A stretch of 15,308 nt of DNA from Spirochaetales bacterium (GCA_023131935.1 JAGLYY010000084.1:1-15308); one strand, 5' to 3'. Shown: positions 7,815 to 15,270, numbered from the stretch's first letter. Numbers and translations: made by a program. The notes: generated by a model from the sequence alone, not told the origin.

Positions 7815-8519
7815 TCACGCGGGAATTTCAAGCAGGAAAGAGAGGAGAAGCACTGAAAAATTATATAAGCCATGAGCGATGGCAATTTCGTTCAGAGACC
7901 GGCCTTTAAGAAAGCGATAAGAGAGAGTAAACCCTATGATCATTGATCCTATGGCGCCGGGCAGTCCCTGATAGAGATGGCCAATGGTGAACAGGGCTGT
8001 GCTGATGGCTACTGTCGGAAGGTCCTTCCATCCCAACCGTTTCAGGGTGGTAATGAGGTAACTTCGGAAGTAAAGCTCCTCAAGATATCCTGTTCCCATG
8101 GATGCAAGGAAAACAAGGGGAATAATCCATCCCTTTGTAACGGACCACCTGACCGGATTCGGGGGAACTTCCGGCGCAAAAAAGGTAATGATGATAATAA
8201 AGGGGAGCAAACAGAGCCAGATGAGTCCCGAAGAGAGGATACCTTTGATAAAATCGGTAAATCGCAAGGGAGAAATTCCAAATTCTTGTGGACTACTATC
8301 CCCTTTTATGCCGATAAGATAGCGAAGAAGTAGAATTTGAGGGAGAACCAGAAGAAGATATCGGGCTATCAGGAGGGGATCGTCAAAAAGAGCGGCATTT
8401 ATACCCTCCGCCTGGCCGAGATATCCGGGAAGAAAGAACACGAGGAAGATGAGAAGTGCTTCGACTACATCCCGGCGGTTCTTATCCGGGGGGTCTATGA
8501 GATTTTTCAGGAAAAACAT
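7815..8519 (-). CDS. CPBP family intramembrane metalloprotease (CAAX/Abi type)
   Basis: A 234-residue polytopic membrane protein with hydrophobic segments near 18-33, 50-70, 92-114, 130-146, 166-182, 190-204 and 214-231. The three CPBP/Abi active-site motifs are all present: EELYFR (E147, E148, R152), FTIGH (H181) and HGLYN (H216, N220). In this family these residues form the intramembrane active site, and members cleave prenylated proteins, process peptides or confer bacteriocin immunity; the substrate here is unknown. The start ATG at 8519-8517 has only a weak GAGAG site (complement of 8525-8529). It is the first gene of the minus-strand group, 37 bases ahead of the thioredoxin-like gene, and is divergent from the PilZ gene. 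The neighbours suggest an envelope or lipid role, but that is inference. Confidence 0.9.
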   Translation of the reverse strand: MFFLKNLIDPPDKNRRDVVEALLIFLVFFLPGYLGQAEGINAALFDDPLLIARYLLLVLPQILLLRYLIGIKGDSSPQEFGISPLRFTDFIKGILSSGLIWLCLLPFIIIITFFAPEVPPNPVRWSVTKGWIIPLVFLASMGTGYLEELYFRSYLITTLKRLGWKDLPTVAISTALFTIGHLYQGLPGAIGSMIIGFTLSYRFLKGRSLNEIAIAHGLYNFSVLLLSFLLEIPA

Positions 8520-8595
8520 AGATACTCTCAGAAAATTTTGTATAATACGGTAATATATTGCGCTGTTGTGGTCAATAACAGGGCGCAGTATTACC

Positions 8596-8604
8596 TGGTA
8601 TAAT
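8596..8604 (+). promoter_or_regulatory. Extended -10 promoter element for the PilZ operon
   Basis: TGGTATAAT is a perfect extended -10 (TGnTATAAT). Transcription would start near 8611, giving a leader of about 26 bases that contains AAGGGGAG (8617-8624) before the ATG at 8637. No good -35 hexamer stands 17 bases upstream, as is usual for extended -10 promoters. A second perfect TATAAT at 8541-8546 also lacks a -35. On the minus strand TTGACC (complement of 8570-8575) could serve the CPBP gene, but candidate -10 boxes there are badly spaced. Confidence 0.5.
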
Positions 8605-8636
8605 AAAACGTTCTGTAAGGGGAGTATCTGCTGGCT

Positions 8637-9662
8637 ATGGTGTTTGTTTTTGCTGTCGTTGTTTTTATCCTCCTGGTGGCTTTTATTACAATCCTCCGCA
8701 AAGCCGGTGGGGGGAAATTCCCCTGGATCCAGTTTTATACGAAGGGTAAGGAATCAGGATTTAACTTTCGTGAAATAAATCTATTGCGCAAGGTCGCCGT
8801 CGAGAGTCATCTCGAAAACCCCTCCTCCCTGTTCTGGTCAATAAAGCAGCTTGATCGCTCGATAAAAGGGATGGTCATCAAGTTCAGGGCTGAAGGCCGG
8901 GAAGATGTGGACGTCAGCATCCGGTTTCTTGCAAAACTCTTTGATTTTCGCAGACGGGTAGAGATGAATCTTCCAAAATACACAATGGGATTGAAAACCA
9001 CAAGAAAACTTGCTACTCATCAGCGGCTTAAAATAACCCTTCCCGGCGTAGGGACCTATTCAGCCCAGATTGTGGAAAACCTTCGGAAATATATGGCAAT
9101 CTCCTATCCCGAGGGCCCGAAGATGCTTCCCGGGTATTCCTGGAGGGGCCAGCGGGTAAGTATCTATTTCTGGCGTGCGGATGACGCGGGATACGTTTTT
9201 CAGACAAAAATCCTGGAGGATTTTTTTGAGCAGCAGTATCCGATTCTTCATATTGCCCATTCAGACAACCTGACAAGAAGCCAGAAACGGAATTCCGTCC
9301 GGGTGGCCCTCAATAAATCAGCCCTCCTGTTTCCTTTAGGAACGATTTACGATGCGAGTGAGGAGGTAGAAACTTCCCCGGGACTCCGGTGCCGGTTGGT
9401 CGATCTTTCAGAGGATGGCGCGGCTATCCTCATCGGCGGCAGGGCAAAGGTGGGGCTTTCGGTGAAGTTTCAGTTTTCCCTCTCATTTACTATTGTAATG
9501 AATGGAGTTGTGCGGGGAGTGAGTTTTAATCAAAAGAAAAACCAATCGATTCTCCATATACAGGCCATCCCGCCTCTTCCCAGGACAAGAAATCATATCC
9601 TTTCTTACGTGTATAATCTCTTCAATGAACGGGAACAGGTCAGAGGCTTTGTGAGGTTATAA
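8637..9662 (+). CDS. Membrane-anchored PilZ-domain protein (YcgR/PlzA-like c-di-GMP receptor)
   Basis: A 341-residue protein. Residues 2-20 form one N-terminal transmembrane helix followed by basic residues, so the rest is probably cytoplasmic. Residues about 35-120 are a charged region I do not recognise. About 125-205 form a beta-rich segment (LKITLPGVGTY, then WRGQRVSIYFWR) like the N-terminal domain of YcgR/PlzA-type proteins. The C-terminal PilZ domain begins with RSQKR (214-218) plus R222 and continues with DLSEDG (256-261); these match the RxxxR and [DN]xSxxG motifs that bind c-di-GMP. In that family, binding alters flagellar or surface behaviour. The ATG at 8637 lies 12 bases after AAGGGGAG, a rather long spacing, but no better start is in frame. 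The HEAT-repeat gene follows after 16 bases, suggesting co-transcription. Confidence 0.87.
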   Translation: MVFVFAVVVFILLVAFITILRKAGGGKFPWIQFYTKGKESGFNFREINLLRKVAVESHLENPSSLFWSIKQLDRSIKGMVIKFRAEGREDVDVSIRFLAKLFDFRRRVEMNLPKYTMGLKTTRKLATHQRLKITLPGVGTYSAQIVENLRKYMAISYPEGPKMLPGYSWRGQRVSIYFWRADDAGYVFQTKILEDFFEQQYPILHIAHSDNLTRSQKRNSVRVALNKSALLFPLGTIYDASEEVETSPGLRCRLVDLSEDGAAILIGGRAKVGLSVKFQFSLSFTIVMNGVVRGVSFNQKKNQSILHIQAIPPLPRTRNHILSYVYNLFNEREQVRGFVRL

Positions 9663-9678
9663 TGGCCCGGAGTGATTT

Positions 9679-10866
9679 ATGAAAAGAAAATCGATCACTG
9701 CCTTCACTCTCTTTCTCATGTGTGTGTCGATCTCTACAACATTTTCCCAGAATGCCGCTCTTCAGGCATTCCAGCGCAATTTTGCCAGGGGAAGTATCGC
9801 CACAAAAATTCAAGTATTGCAGGACGCGGCAGAATTCGAGGAAATGGGACCCCTCTTTGTCAAGGCGGTGGATTTTATTTTTGGCAACGTGGAACAGCTC
9901 GGCTTTGACAGCGAAGCACGCCAGCTTTCCATCCTAGCCGTTCGCCTGATTGGAATAACCGGATACTCAGGTGGCGCTCCTTCTCTCTGGCAGCTCTTCC
10001 AGGCTGAAGAAGACACCTCCATCCGGGTAGAGATCATGAATACCTTTGGGCAGATCGCGAAAGGAGATCTCAGAACTATCTCATTGATCAACTCCTGGCT
10101 TTCCAGTCAGAATTCTCTTTTCCGCGGTGGTGGTGAACGGGTTGACAGACAGGTTGTCGCGGAAGCTATTATGACTCTTGGAAAACTTGGGGACGCTTCC
10201 TCCTTTCCCGTGGTTTTTACCTCCGGGGCTATTGGATATTCCGGTGATATCACTGAAAAATCCAGGACCACCCTCGATAAAATAGAGGGCGATTACTCGG
10301 AGATGATGAGCAGAGTAATCCGGGAGAGTCATACTTCAGATAAGGCAGAAGCGATAAAAACTGCCATGCGGAAAGAGGGGCTTACCGATGAAGATCGGGG
10401 TAAAATTGCCGGGACAGCATTAGAGGTCGGGCTTTATACCTCGGTATCGGAGTTGGAAGAAACCAATCTTTTACGGGAACTCAGGTACGAGGCAATCAGG
10501 ATTATTACCGCAATCCACTGGACCCAGGCAGAACGTTTTGTCATTGAGCATTTCAATCAGGTAGTATTAAGCTATGACCGGGGACAACATGGCAACATTC
10601 CGGTTGTTGAAGCGATCTACGCCCTCGGTGCCATGGAAAGCCATGAAGCAGCAATCCGACTTACCCAGTATTTAGAATTGATGAACTCTTACACGGAAAA
10701 TGGGCAGGCCGTAGATGAACAGATCATACTCTCAACTATTGAGAGCCTCGGGATCCTCGGAGACCAGGCAGCTTTCGATTATCTCCTTTATACGGGGTAT
10801 CTCGATTACTCTGATAGGATAAAGAAAGCGGCAAGGGAGTCTCTGAACAATCTTCAACGGCGATAG
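9679..10866 (+). CDS. Exported HEAT-like repeat protein, copy 1
   Basis: A 395-residue protein with a signal peptide (MKRKSI, a hydrophobic core, then TTFSQ, about residues 1-24) and a body of helical hairpins typical of HEAT or armadillo-like repeats, such as SIRVEIMNTFGQIAKGD (114-130), AEAIMTLGKLGD (161-172) and ILSTIESLGILGD near the C-terminus. No catalytic motif is visible. HEAT repeats usually form curved binding surfaces, so a periplasmic or envelope scaffold role is inferred. It is homologous along its whole length to the protein at 14085-15266 (395 versus 393 residues); the stretch from about residue 98 aligns with residues from about 100 of the other almost without gaps and shares an unusual Gly-rich loop (GGGERVD versus GEGDRAN). 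GGAG at 9669-9672 stands six bases before the ATG. It follows the PilZ gene by 16 bases and probably shares its transcript. Confidence 0.85.
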   Translation: MKRKSITAFTLFLMCVSISTTFSQNAALQAFQRNFARGSIATKIQVLQDAAEFEEMGPLFVKAVDFIFGNVEQLGFDSEARQLSILAVRLIGITGYSGGAPSLWQLFQAEEDTSIRVEIMNTFGQIAKGDLRTISLINSWLSSQNSLFRGGGERVDRQVVAEAIMTLGKLGDASSFPVVFTSGAIGYSGDITEKSRTTLDKIEGDYSEMMSRVIRESHTSDKAEAIKTAMRKEGLTDEDRGKIAGTALEVGLYTSVSELEETNLLRELRYEAIRIITAIHWTQAERFVIEHFNQVVLSYDRGQHGNIPVVEAIYALGAMESHEAAIRLTQYLELMNSYTENGQAVDEQIILSTIESLGILGDQAAFDYLLYTGYLDYSDRIKKAARESLNNLQRR

Positions 10867-10872
10867 GGCAGC

Positions 10873-10897
10873 CCTCCTTCAAAGGGAGGCCCCCTTT
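10873..10897 (+). terminator. Possible weak terminator after HEAT copy 1, with two alternative hairpins
   Basis: CCTCC (10873-10877) pairs with GGAGG (10885-10889), extended inward by a G-U and an A-U pair around a three-base loop. A competing hairpin pairs AAAGGG (10881-10886) with CCCTTT (10892-10897). Only four Ts (10895-10898) follow, so termination would be weak or partial. It lies six bases after the HEAT stop and 41 bases before comEC. Confidence 0.35.
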
Positions 10898-10937
10898 TAA
10901 AAGTATCTCCTGTTTATGCGGCCTGTACCTGCCAACA

Positions 10938-12290
10938 ATGTGTGTTCTCTATTTTTTCTCCGTTCCTCCGGGGATTCTGTGCCTCCTCTCTCTTGTCCTG
11001 GCGGGAGTGGGGATTTCTCTCCATTCGTATAAGAGTTTTCCGGGGAAGGTGCTCATTTCACTGTCAATTGGAGTGTTTTTTGCCGCGACAGCCCTATTGC
11101 GGCTGGAGTACGAAGAACCTTATACCGGGATTCCCTTGGACCGGGTATCGGGTTTCTCTGGAATTGTTCTCACCGATGCTCGTCCCTGCGGAGGTGGACT
11201 CTACAGAATGACCCTAAGACTTAAAAGGGTATATGGGAGCAAAGAAGAGTCAGCCAACGCAAGGGGTATCATGACCCTCTTTGTGAGGAACAGGCCGGGA
11301 GTTCGGTGGGGAATGGACCTTACCGTCGAAGCTCCATTGATTGAGTCTGGGGAAAAGCAACGTACAGCCTGGGCCGGAATTGAAGAGATCGATATTAACG
11401 GTTGGGCCAATCCGGTTGTAAGGATACGGTCCCAGGTCCTTTTATTCATCGAAAAAAAAATCAGCAGCCTGGGTAAAGACCCGGGAGACCTGTTTATTGC
11501 CCTTTTTTTGGGGATTCAGGACCCGGATTCCCCCCTGAGGAAGCAGTTCCGGGAGGCCGGGGCAGCCCATGTTCTTGCCCTCTCCGGAATGCACCTTGGC
11601 ATAATCACCGGGCTCATCCTCATTGCCTTGAAACCATTCACCGGGAAACGGGCTGCATTGCTTATCTCCTGTCCTGTGGTAGTTGCTTATCTGGTTTTAG
11701 CGGGATTAAGGCCTTCACTTACCCGTGCCGCTGTGACCTATCTGCTTTGGGGGTGCTGTTATCTTTCCGGGAGGCGCCCCCGGGGGATTTTCCTCCTCTG
11801 TTTTACCTTCCTTTTACTTGGGACTTTCAACCCCCGGGATGCCGGGAGTCTCTCATTCAAGCTCTCATTTCTTGCTCTCGGGGGGATCCTGCTTCCCGGA
11901 CAGGAGCTCTTCCTGCTTTTAAGAAGCAAAGCGCCCAACTGGCTTAGCGGCCCGCTGGCTGCTTCTTTTGGCGCACAGATTGCAACCGCCCCCCTTCTCA
12001 CAGCAACCTTCGGGGTCCTCTACCCTGTAGGACTTGTTTCCGGATTGATACTTGCCCCTCTTATTTGCTTTTACCTCTGGGTGGGGATAGGATCACTTTT
12101 TTTTCTCAATCTTCCGGGGCTCTCATTTTATTTAAGAGAGGCTTTGGCCGCTCTCCATCAGGTTATCTGTTTTACCGTTCAGGTTACTTCAAAGATTCCG
12201 CCGGTATACTGGGAATCAACCCTTCAGGCAGCTCTCCTTGCCGCGGGATTAACCTTTCTGTTACTATCGCGAAGGTGGAGGCGGCGATGA
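10938..12290 (+). CDS. comEC: ComEC/Rec2-type DNA uptake channel protein lacking the metallo-beta-lactamase domain
   Basis: A 450-residue polytopic membrane protein. It opens with two hydrophobic helices (about 4-28 and 37-55), followed by a beta-rich soluble domain (about 66-160, like the DUF4131 OB-type domain of ComEC). The competence-domain core follows: HVLALSGMHLGI (211-222), which is the ComEC signature, GLRPSLTRA (256-264) and FKLSFLALGGI. Multiple helices continue to the end at RRWRRR. ComEC carries transforming DNA across the inner membrane in competent bacteria. Full-length forms add a C-terminal metallo-beta-lactamase-like domain; none is present here, and the gene ends by overlapping rsmA. 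The start is uncertain: no Shine-Dalgarno precedes the ATG at 10938 and no alternative ATG, GTG or TTG lies in frame just upstream. No other competence gene is in the window. Confidence 0.87.
   Translation: MCVLYFFSVPPGILCLLSLVLAGVGISLHSYKSFPGKVLISLSIGVFFAATALLRLEYEEPYTGIPLDRVSGFSGIVLTDARPCGGGLYRMTLRLKRVYGSKEESANARGIMTLFVRNRPGVRWGMDLTVEAPLIESGEKQRTAWAGIEEIDINGWANPVVRIRSQVLLFIEKKISSLGKDPGDLFIALFLGIQDPDSPLRKQFREAGAAHVLALSGMHLGIITGLILIALKPFTGKRAALLISCPVVVAYLVLAGLRPSLTRAAVTYLLWGCCYLSGRRPRGIFLLCFTFLLLGTFNPRDAGSLSFKLSFLALGGILLPGQELFLLLRSKAPNWLSGPLAASFGAQIATAPLLTATFGVLYPVGLVSGLILAPLICFYLWVGIGSLFFLNLPGLSFYLREALAALHQVICFTVQVTSKIPPVYWESTLQAALLAAGLTFLLLSRRWRRR
12277..12281 (+). promoter_or_regulatory. 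Ribosome binding site fixing the rsmA start inside comEC
   Basis: GGAGG lies five bases before the ATG at 12287, within the last codons of comEC. It selects the 282-residue RsmA, which begins shortly before the conserved FGQNFL motif, over a longer in-frame reading from 12065 that overlaps comEC by more than 200 bases. Confidence 0.75.
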
Positions 12291-13135
12291 ATTACGATTC
12301 TAAAAGGGCTATAACTGAAATGCTTGAGTCCCGCGGGCTTTCCATGCAGAAACGGTTTGGACAGAATTTTCTCATCTCTCCAGGTGCCCGGAACAAGATT
12401 CTTTCACTCCTGGGAGCGGAGAGGGAAGATTTTATCTGGGAAATCGGCCCAGGTATAGGGGCGATGACCCACATGCTCCTTGGGAACATCAAGGGGCTTG
12501 CGGTTTTTGAAATCGACTATGGTTTTATCTCTTACCTGCGTGATACCTTTGGGGAGCGGCCTGAATTTTCCATAATCGAAGGGGATTTCCTGAAAACCTG
12601 GAAGGCCGCCTGGCAGGAAGGCCCAAAACCTGACAGGGTCCTTGGAAACCTCCCCTACAATTGTGCCTCCCGGATTATCGCGGCCTTCATCGAGGCAAAC
12701 GCCCTGCCCAGGCGGATGGTGTTTACCATCCAGAAAGAGGTGGCCCAGAGGATGACAGCAGGACCGGGAGAAAAAGCTTATTCCTCCTTCTCTCTGCTAT
12801 GCCAGTTTGCGTGCGATATTAGAAACTGCGGCGATATTAAACCCGGATCTTTCTATCCCGTGCCGGAAGTGGTATCAACTATTGTTTCACTGGAGCCCCA
12901 TGACCGTTTCGCCGGGGTAAATCGAAAGTTGTATTTTACTCTTATTCAGAGCCTCTTTGCTTCCCGGCGTAAAACAATAAGGAACAATCTCAGGATAAGC
13001 TCCCTCGCCGGGATTTATGGAAAAGCGGAACTTCTTAAAGTCTTCGAAAGCCTTGGAATTGATCCGGGGCGGCGGGGAGAAAGCCTCGATCTGTCTACCG
13101 TTGCTGCAATTGCCCGGGCTATCGCGAAACTTTAG
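12287..13135 (+). CDS. rsmA: 16S rRNA (adenine1518-N6/adenine1519-N6)-dimethyltransferase RsmA (KsgA)
   Basis: A 282-residue enzyme of normal length for the family. It uses S-adenosylmethionine to dimethylate two adjacent adenines in the 3'-terminal hairpin of 16S rRNA late in small-subunit assembly. Motifs appear in the expected order: FGQNFL (24-29), the SAM-binding EIGPGIG (52-58), the acidic strand FEIDYGF (74-80) with E75, the catalytic NLPYN (121-125), FYPVPEVVSTIV (189-200), and FASRRKTIRNNL (224-235) in the C-terminal RNA-binding part. The ATG overlaps the comEC stop as ATGA, so translation is probably coupled to comEC. Loss of this enzyme gives kasugamycin resistance in other bacteria. 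Nothing in the sequence looks abnormal. Confidence 0.96.
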   Translation: MNYDSKRAITEMLESRGLSMQKRFGQNFLISPGARNKILSLLGAEREDFIWEIGPGIGAMTHMLLGNIKGLAVFEIDYGFISYLRDTFGERPEFSIIEGDFLKTWKAAWQEGPKPDRVLGNLPYNCASRIIAAFIEANALPRRMVFTIQKEVAQRMTAGPGEKAYSSFSLLCQFACDIRNCGDIKPGSFYPVPEVVSTIVSLEPHDRFAGVNRKLYFTLIQSLFASRRKTIRNNLRISSLAGIYGKAELLKVFESLGIDPGRRGESLDLSTVAAIARAIAKL

Positions 13136-13168
13136 AACCTGGTTGTTTGCTTTCCAAATTTCCTTACA

Positions 13169-13174
13169 TATACT
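13169..13174 (+). promoter_or_regulatory. Possible promoter for the lipoprotein and HEAT copy 2 genes
   Basis: The 66-base gap after rsmA is AT-rich and holds TATACT (13169-13174) as a -10 candidate. TTGTTT (13143-13148) is a possible -35 but the 20-base spacer is long; TTTGCT (13146-13151) gives 17 bases with a poorer match. GGAGGA at 13190-13195 is a strong ribosome binding site for the ATG at 13202. No rsmA terminator is visible in the gap, so read-through is also possible. Confidence 0.35.
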
Positions 13175-13201
13175 TTATATCAGAACTTCGGAGGAACGAA
13201 T

Positions 13202-14062
13202 ATGAAACAGATGCTTATTGCCCTGGCAGTTGCGGCGATTTTAATGGGCTGCGCGACGGGCCCTTCAAAAACAGCAGTTGAAAAAGTTTCCGAATCCAGG
13301 GACCATGCTGAGAAACCGGTTGAATGGGTAACTGTCATTGAGAAAGTTCCCTATATCTTGACAGTAACATCTTTCTACGGCAGGGATTATCTCGATGAAT
13401 ACCGGAAATATACCTATGACGGTACCCGGTTAACTATGGTTGAGCTGTTTGATAATGAGCACACTCTTCTTGAAAAAACTGTCTATTCCGGGCCAAAAGA
13501 GGAGAGGGAAGCAGCGGTTTTCGATAAAGAGGGGCATCTCCAATCCTCGCGGGTTCTTATGTATGACGCGATGGGCAATCTGACAGAAAAGTCTATCTTT
13601 GACGCGGAGGAAGTTCTTCAAACTATTTCCCGGTATGAATATGACGAAGCGGGAAACAGGATAAAATGGAGTGTTTTCGGCGGCGAAGAGGAGCTTTTAT
13701 CCTTTACAAAGTGTATTCTCCAAGAGGGAAAAATATCACGGATTGATAATTTTAACCCGGGAGGTACCCTTGAAGATTATTTTATTTACGAGTACAATGC
13801 CGCCGGTAATCCGGTAAAATTCTCCTATTTTACTGCCGATGATACCCTTGTTGATTTCACCACATGGGAATACGAAGGTAACCTGGCAGTTCTTAAAAAG
13901 TACCACCGAAAAAACGGATCGATTATCCGGCAGGAATCCTTTGAGTACGATCAGGAGGGCAGCCTGATACGTCTGAACTACCTCGATGCTGCCGGGAATC
14001 AACGGGAGTATCTACTAAACGAATGGATGTACAGGGAAGTAGAGAAGAAGGTACGCAAATAA
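13202..14062 (+). CDS. Lipoprotein made of tandem YD-like repeats
   Basis: A 286-residue predicted lipoprotein. The signal peptide ends in the lipobox LMGC, so C17 would be lipidated. From about residue 72 to 274 the protein is a chain of eight degenerate repeats of about 25 residues, beginning near 72, 96, 121, 147, 173, 198, 224 and 249. A typical unit is [YF]-[DN]-x-x-G-N, a short strand, an aromatic, a turn with acidic or glycine residues, then L and an aromatic at the end (examples: YDAMGNLTEK, YDEAGNRIKW, YNAAGNPVKF, YDQEGSLIRL). This resembles the YD repeats of RHS proteins but is shorter and without an RHS core or toxin domain. A beta-rich surface or periplasmic structure is inferred and the function is unknown. 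It has a strong GGAGGA site six bases before the ATG and is followed after 22 bases by HEAT copy 2. Confidence 0.86.
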   Translation: MKQMLIALAVAAILMGCATGPSKTAVEKVSESRDHAEKPVEWVTVIEKVPYILTVTSFYGRDYLDEYRKYTYDGTRLTMVELFDNEHTLLEKTVYSGPKEEREAAVFDKEGHLQSSRVLMYDAMGNLTEKSIFDAEEVLQTISRYEYDEAGNRIKWSVFGGEEELLSFTKCILQEGKISRIDNFNPGGTLEDYFIYEYNAAGNPVKFSYFTADDTLVDFTTWEYEGNLAVLKKYHRKNGSIIRQESFEYDQEGSLIRLNYLDAAGNQREYLLNEWMYREVEKKVRK

Positions 14063-14084
14063 TCGGAAAATGGAGTGTTAGAAA

Positions 14085-15266
14085 ATGAAGAAAAGAATAA
14101 TTTTAACGGGGCTTCTGGCTTTCTTCATAACTGTTACGGTATCTTCCAATGAAGTTTCCGCGGTCTGGACCCGGTTGTACAGACGGGCCCGGACAATTGA
14201 ACATAAGTATTCGATCATGATGAACATCGTAGAGCAGGATAACAGAGAGTTCACACCCCTTCTGACCGAAGCTCTGGATGAATTATTCCGCACCAGGGGA
14301 AATGTGACCAGCCTTCTTGAAGCGCGACGGTTCGACGAACTCATGCGGGTAATAGTAAAAGAGCTTGGGGAGCTGAAGACGAGGGATTCCGCTGACCTTG
14401 TTTTCCGTCTTATGCGGGCAACCGAAGATCCTCTTCTTAAAGCTGAAGCACTTGTAACCCTGGGAAAACTTCGGGCCGTAGATTATCTTGGGGAAATTGT
14501 CTTGATACTCCGGAACCTGAACTTCAACTTTATCCCTGGGGAAGGGGACAGGGCCAACGAAATTATCGCCTATGGGGCGATAATCGCCCTCGAAAAGATG
14601 AAGGAACCTGAGGGATTTGAGCAACTATTCTTCGCCTCCATGGGATGGTATTCCCCGGGAAGCCAGGTAAGGAAACGGGCGAAACTGGCAATGGTTACCA
14701 TAGTGGATGATCCCAGCGATCTTCTTATCGGAATCATGAGCCGGGAATCTTCGTTTGCTATTAAACTTGCGGTCCTCGAAGCGGAGGACCGTTCTACTGC
14801 TTCCGATGAAGGCAAGCTCCGGGTCGCGAAGCTTGCTCTCTCCGAGGGTCTTGTTCATAAAACCTCAGACGCAGTGGAGAATCGTTTTCTCAGTCGTCTA
14901 AGGCTTTTTTCCTGTGAGATGATGAGGGATTATAAATTCGATGATGATGAAGCTATTGAGCTACTCGAAGAAGTGTTCTATAAAGATTTCGAAATCAATG
15001 AGGTCCTCACTGCACTTGAAGCCCTCGGATCAAACTCCGGAGATGTTTCTGCCACCGCTCTGGCAAAAATCTTGAAATTCCAGAACGACAGGCAGTCCCA
15101 CGGATTGACTGCAGAAGACTATCGGGTTGTGAAGGGGACAATCCATGCACTGGGAAATACGAAGAACCCTATCGGTTTCGAAGAACTGACCCGGGTTGAA
15201 TATTCAGACTGGGTTGGTGAGGTAATCCGGGAAGCAAAGGCAGCGCTTGAAATGCTGAACAACTGA
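14085..15266 (+). CDS. Exported HEAT-like repeat protein, copy 2
   Basis: A 393-residue protein with an N-terminal signal peptide (MKKRII, a hydrophobic core, ending near NEVSA at residue 26). The rest is helical repeats of HEAT type, for example DPLLKAEALVTLGKLR (115-130), AYGAIIALEKMKEPEG (162-177), EVLTALEALGS and VKGTIHALGNTKNP near the end. No catalytic site is recognisable. It is a full-length paralogue of the protein at 9679-10866: both start with a signal peptide, share the order of helices and a glycine-rich loop at about 150-157, and end with a matching helix pair (LGNTKNPIGFEEL versus LGILGDQAAFDYL). The sequences are clearly divergent, so the duplication is old. GGAG at 14072-14075 stands nine bases before the ATG. 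It probably shares a transcript with the lipoprotein and may act with it in the envelope, which is inferred from position only. Confidence 0.85.
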   Translation: MKKRIILTGLLAFFITVTVSSNEVSAVWTRLYRRARTIEHKYSIMMNIVEQDNREFTPLLTEALDELFRTRGNVTSLLEARRFDELMRVIVKELGELKTRDSADLVFRLMRATEDPLLKAEALVTLGKLRAVDYLGEIVLILRNLNFNFIPGEGDRANEIIAYGAIIALEKMKEPEGFEQLFFASMGWYSPGSQVRKRAKLAMVTIVDDPSDLLIGIMSRESSFAIKLAVLEAEDRSTASDEGKLRVAKLALSEGLVHKTSDAVENRFLSRLRLFSCEMMRDYKFDDDEAIELLEEVFYKDFEINEVLTALEALGSNSGDVSATALAKILKFQNDRQSHGLTAEDYRVVKGTIHALGNTKNPIGFEELTRVEYSDWVGEVIREAKAALEMLNN

Positions 15267-15270
15267 GGAA

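Noticed and set aside
7778..7885. N-terminal extension of the thioredoxin-like protein to an ATG at 7885.
   Set aside because: It would overlap the CPBP gene by about 70 bases and place a signal peptide 36 residues inside; the ATG at 7777 has a good AGGAG site.
8517..8580. A standard -35/-10 promoter for the CPBP gene using TTGACC (complement of 8570-8575).
   Set aside because: The nearest -10-like boxes are 12-14 or 22 bases away instead of about 17, so it is only mentioned and not listed as a feature.
10916..10940. An ATG at 10916 as an alternative start for comEC.
   Set aside because: It is out of frame with comEC and its reading stops after about 35 codons.
12065..12286. A 74-residue N-terminal extension of RsmA.
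   Set aside because: It lies entirely inside comEC in another frame, does not resemble RsmA, and the ATG at 12287 has GGAGG and an ATGA overlap.
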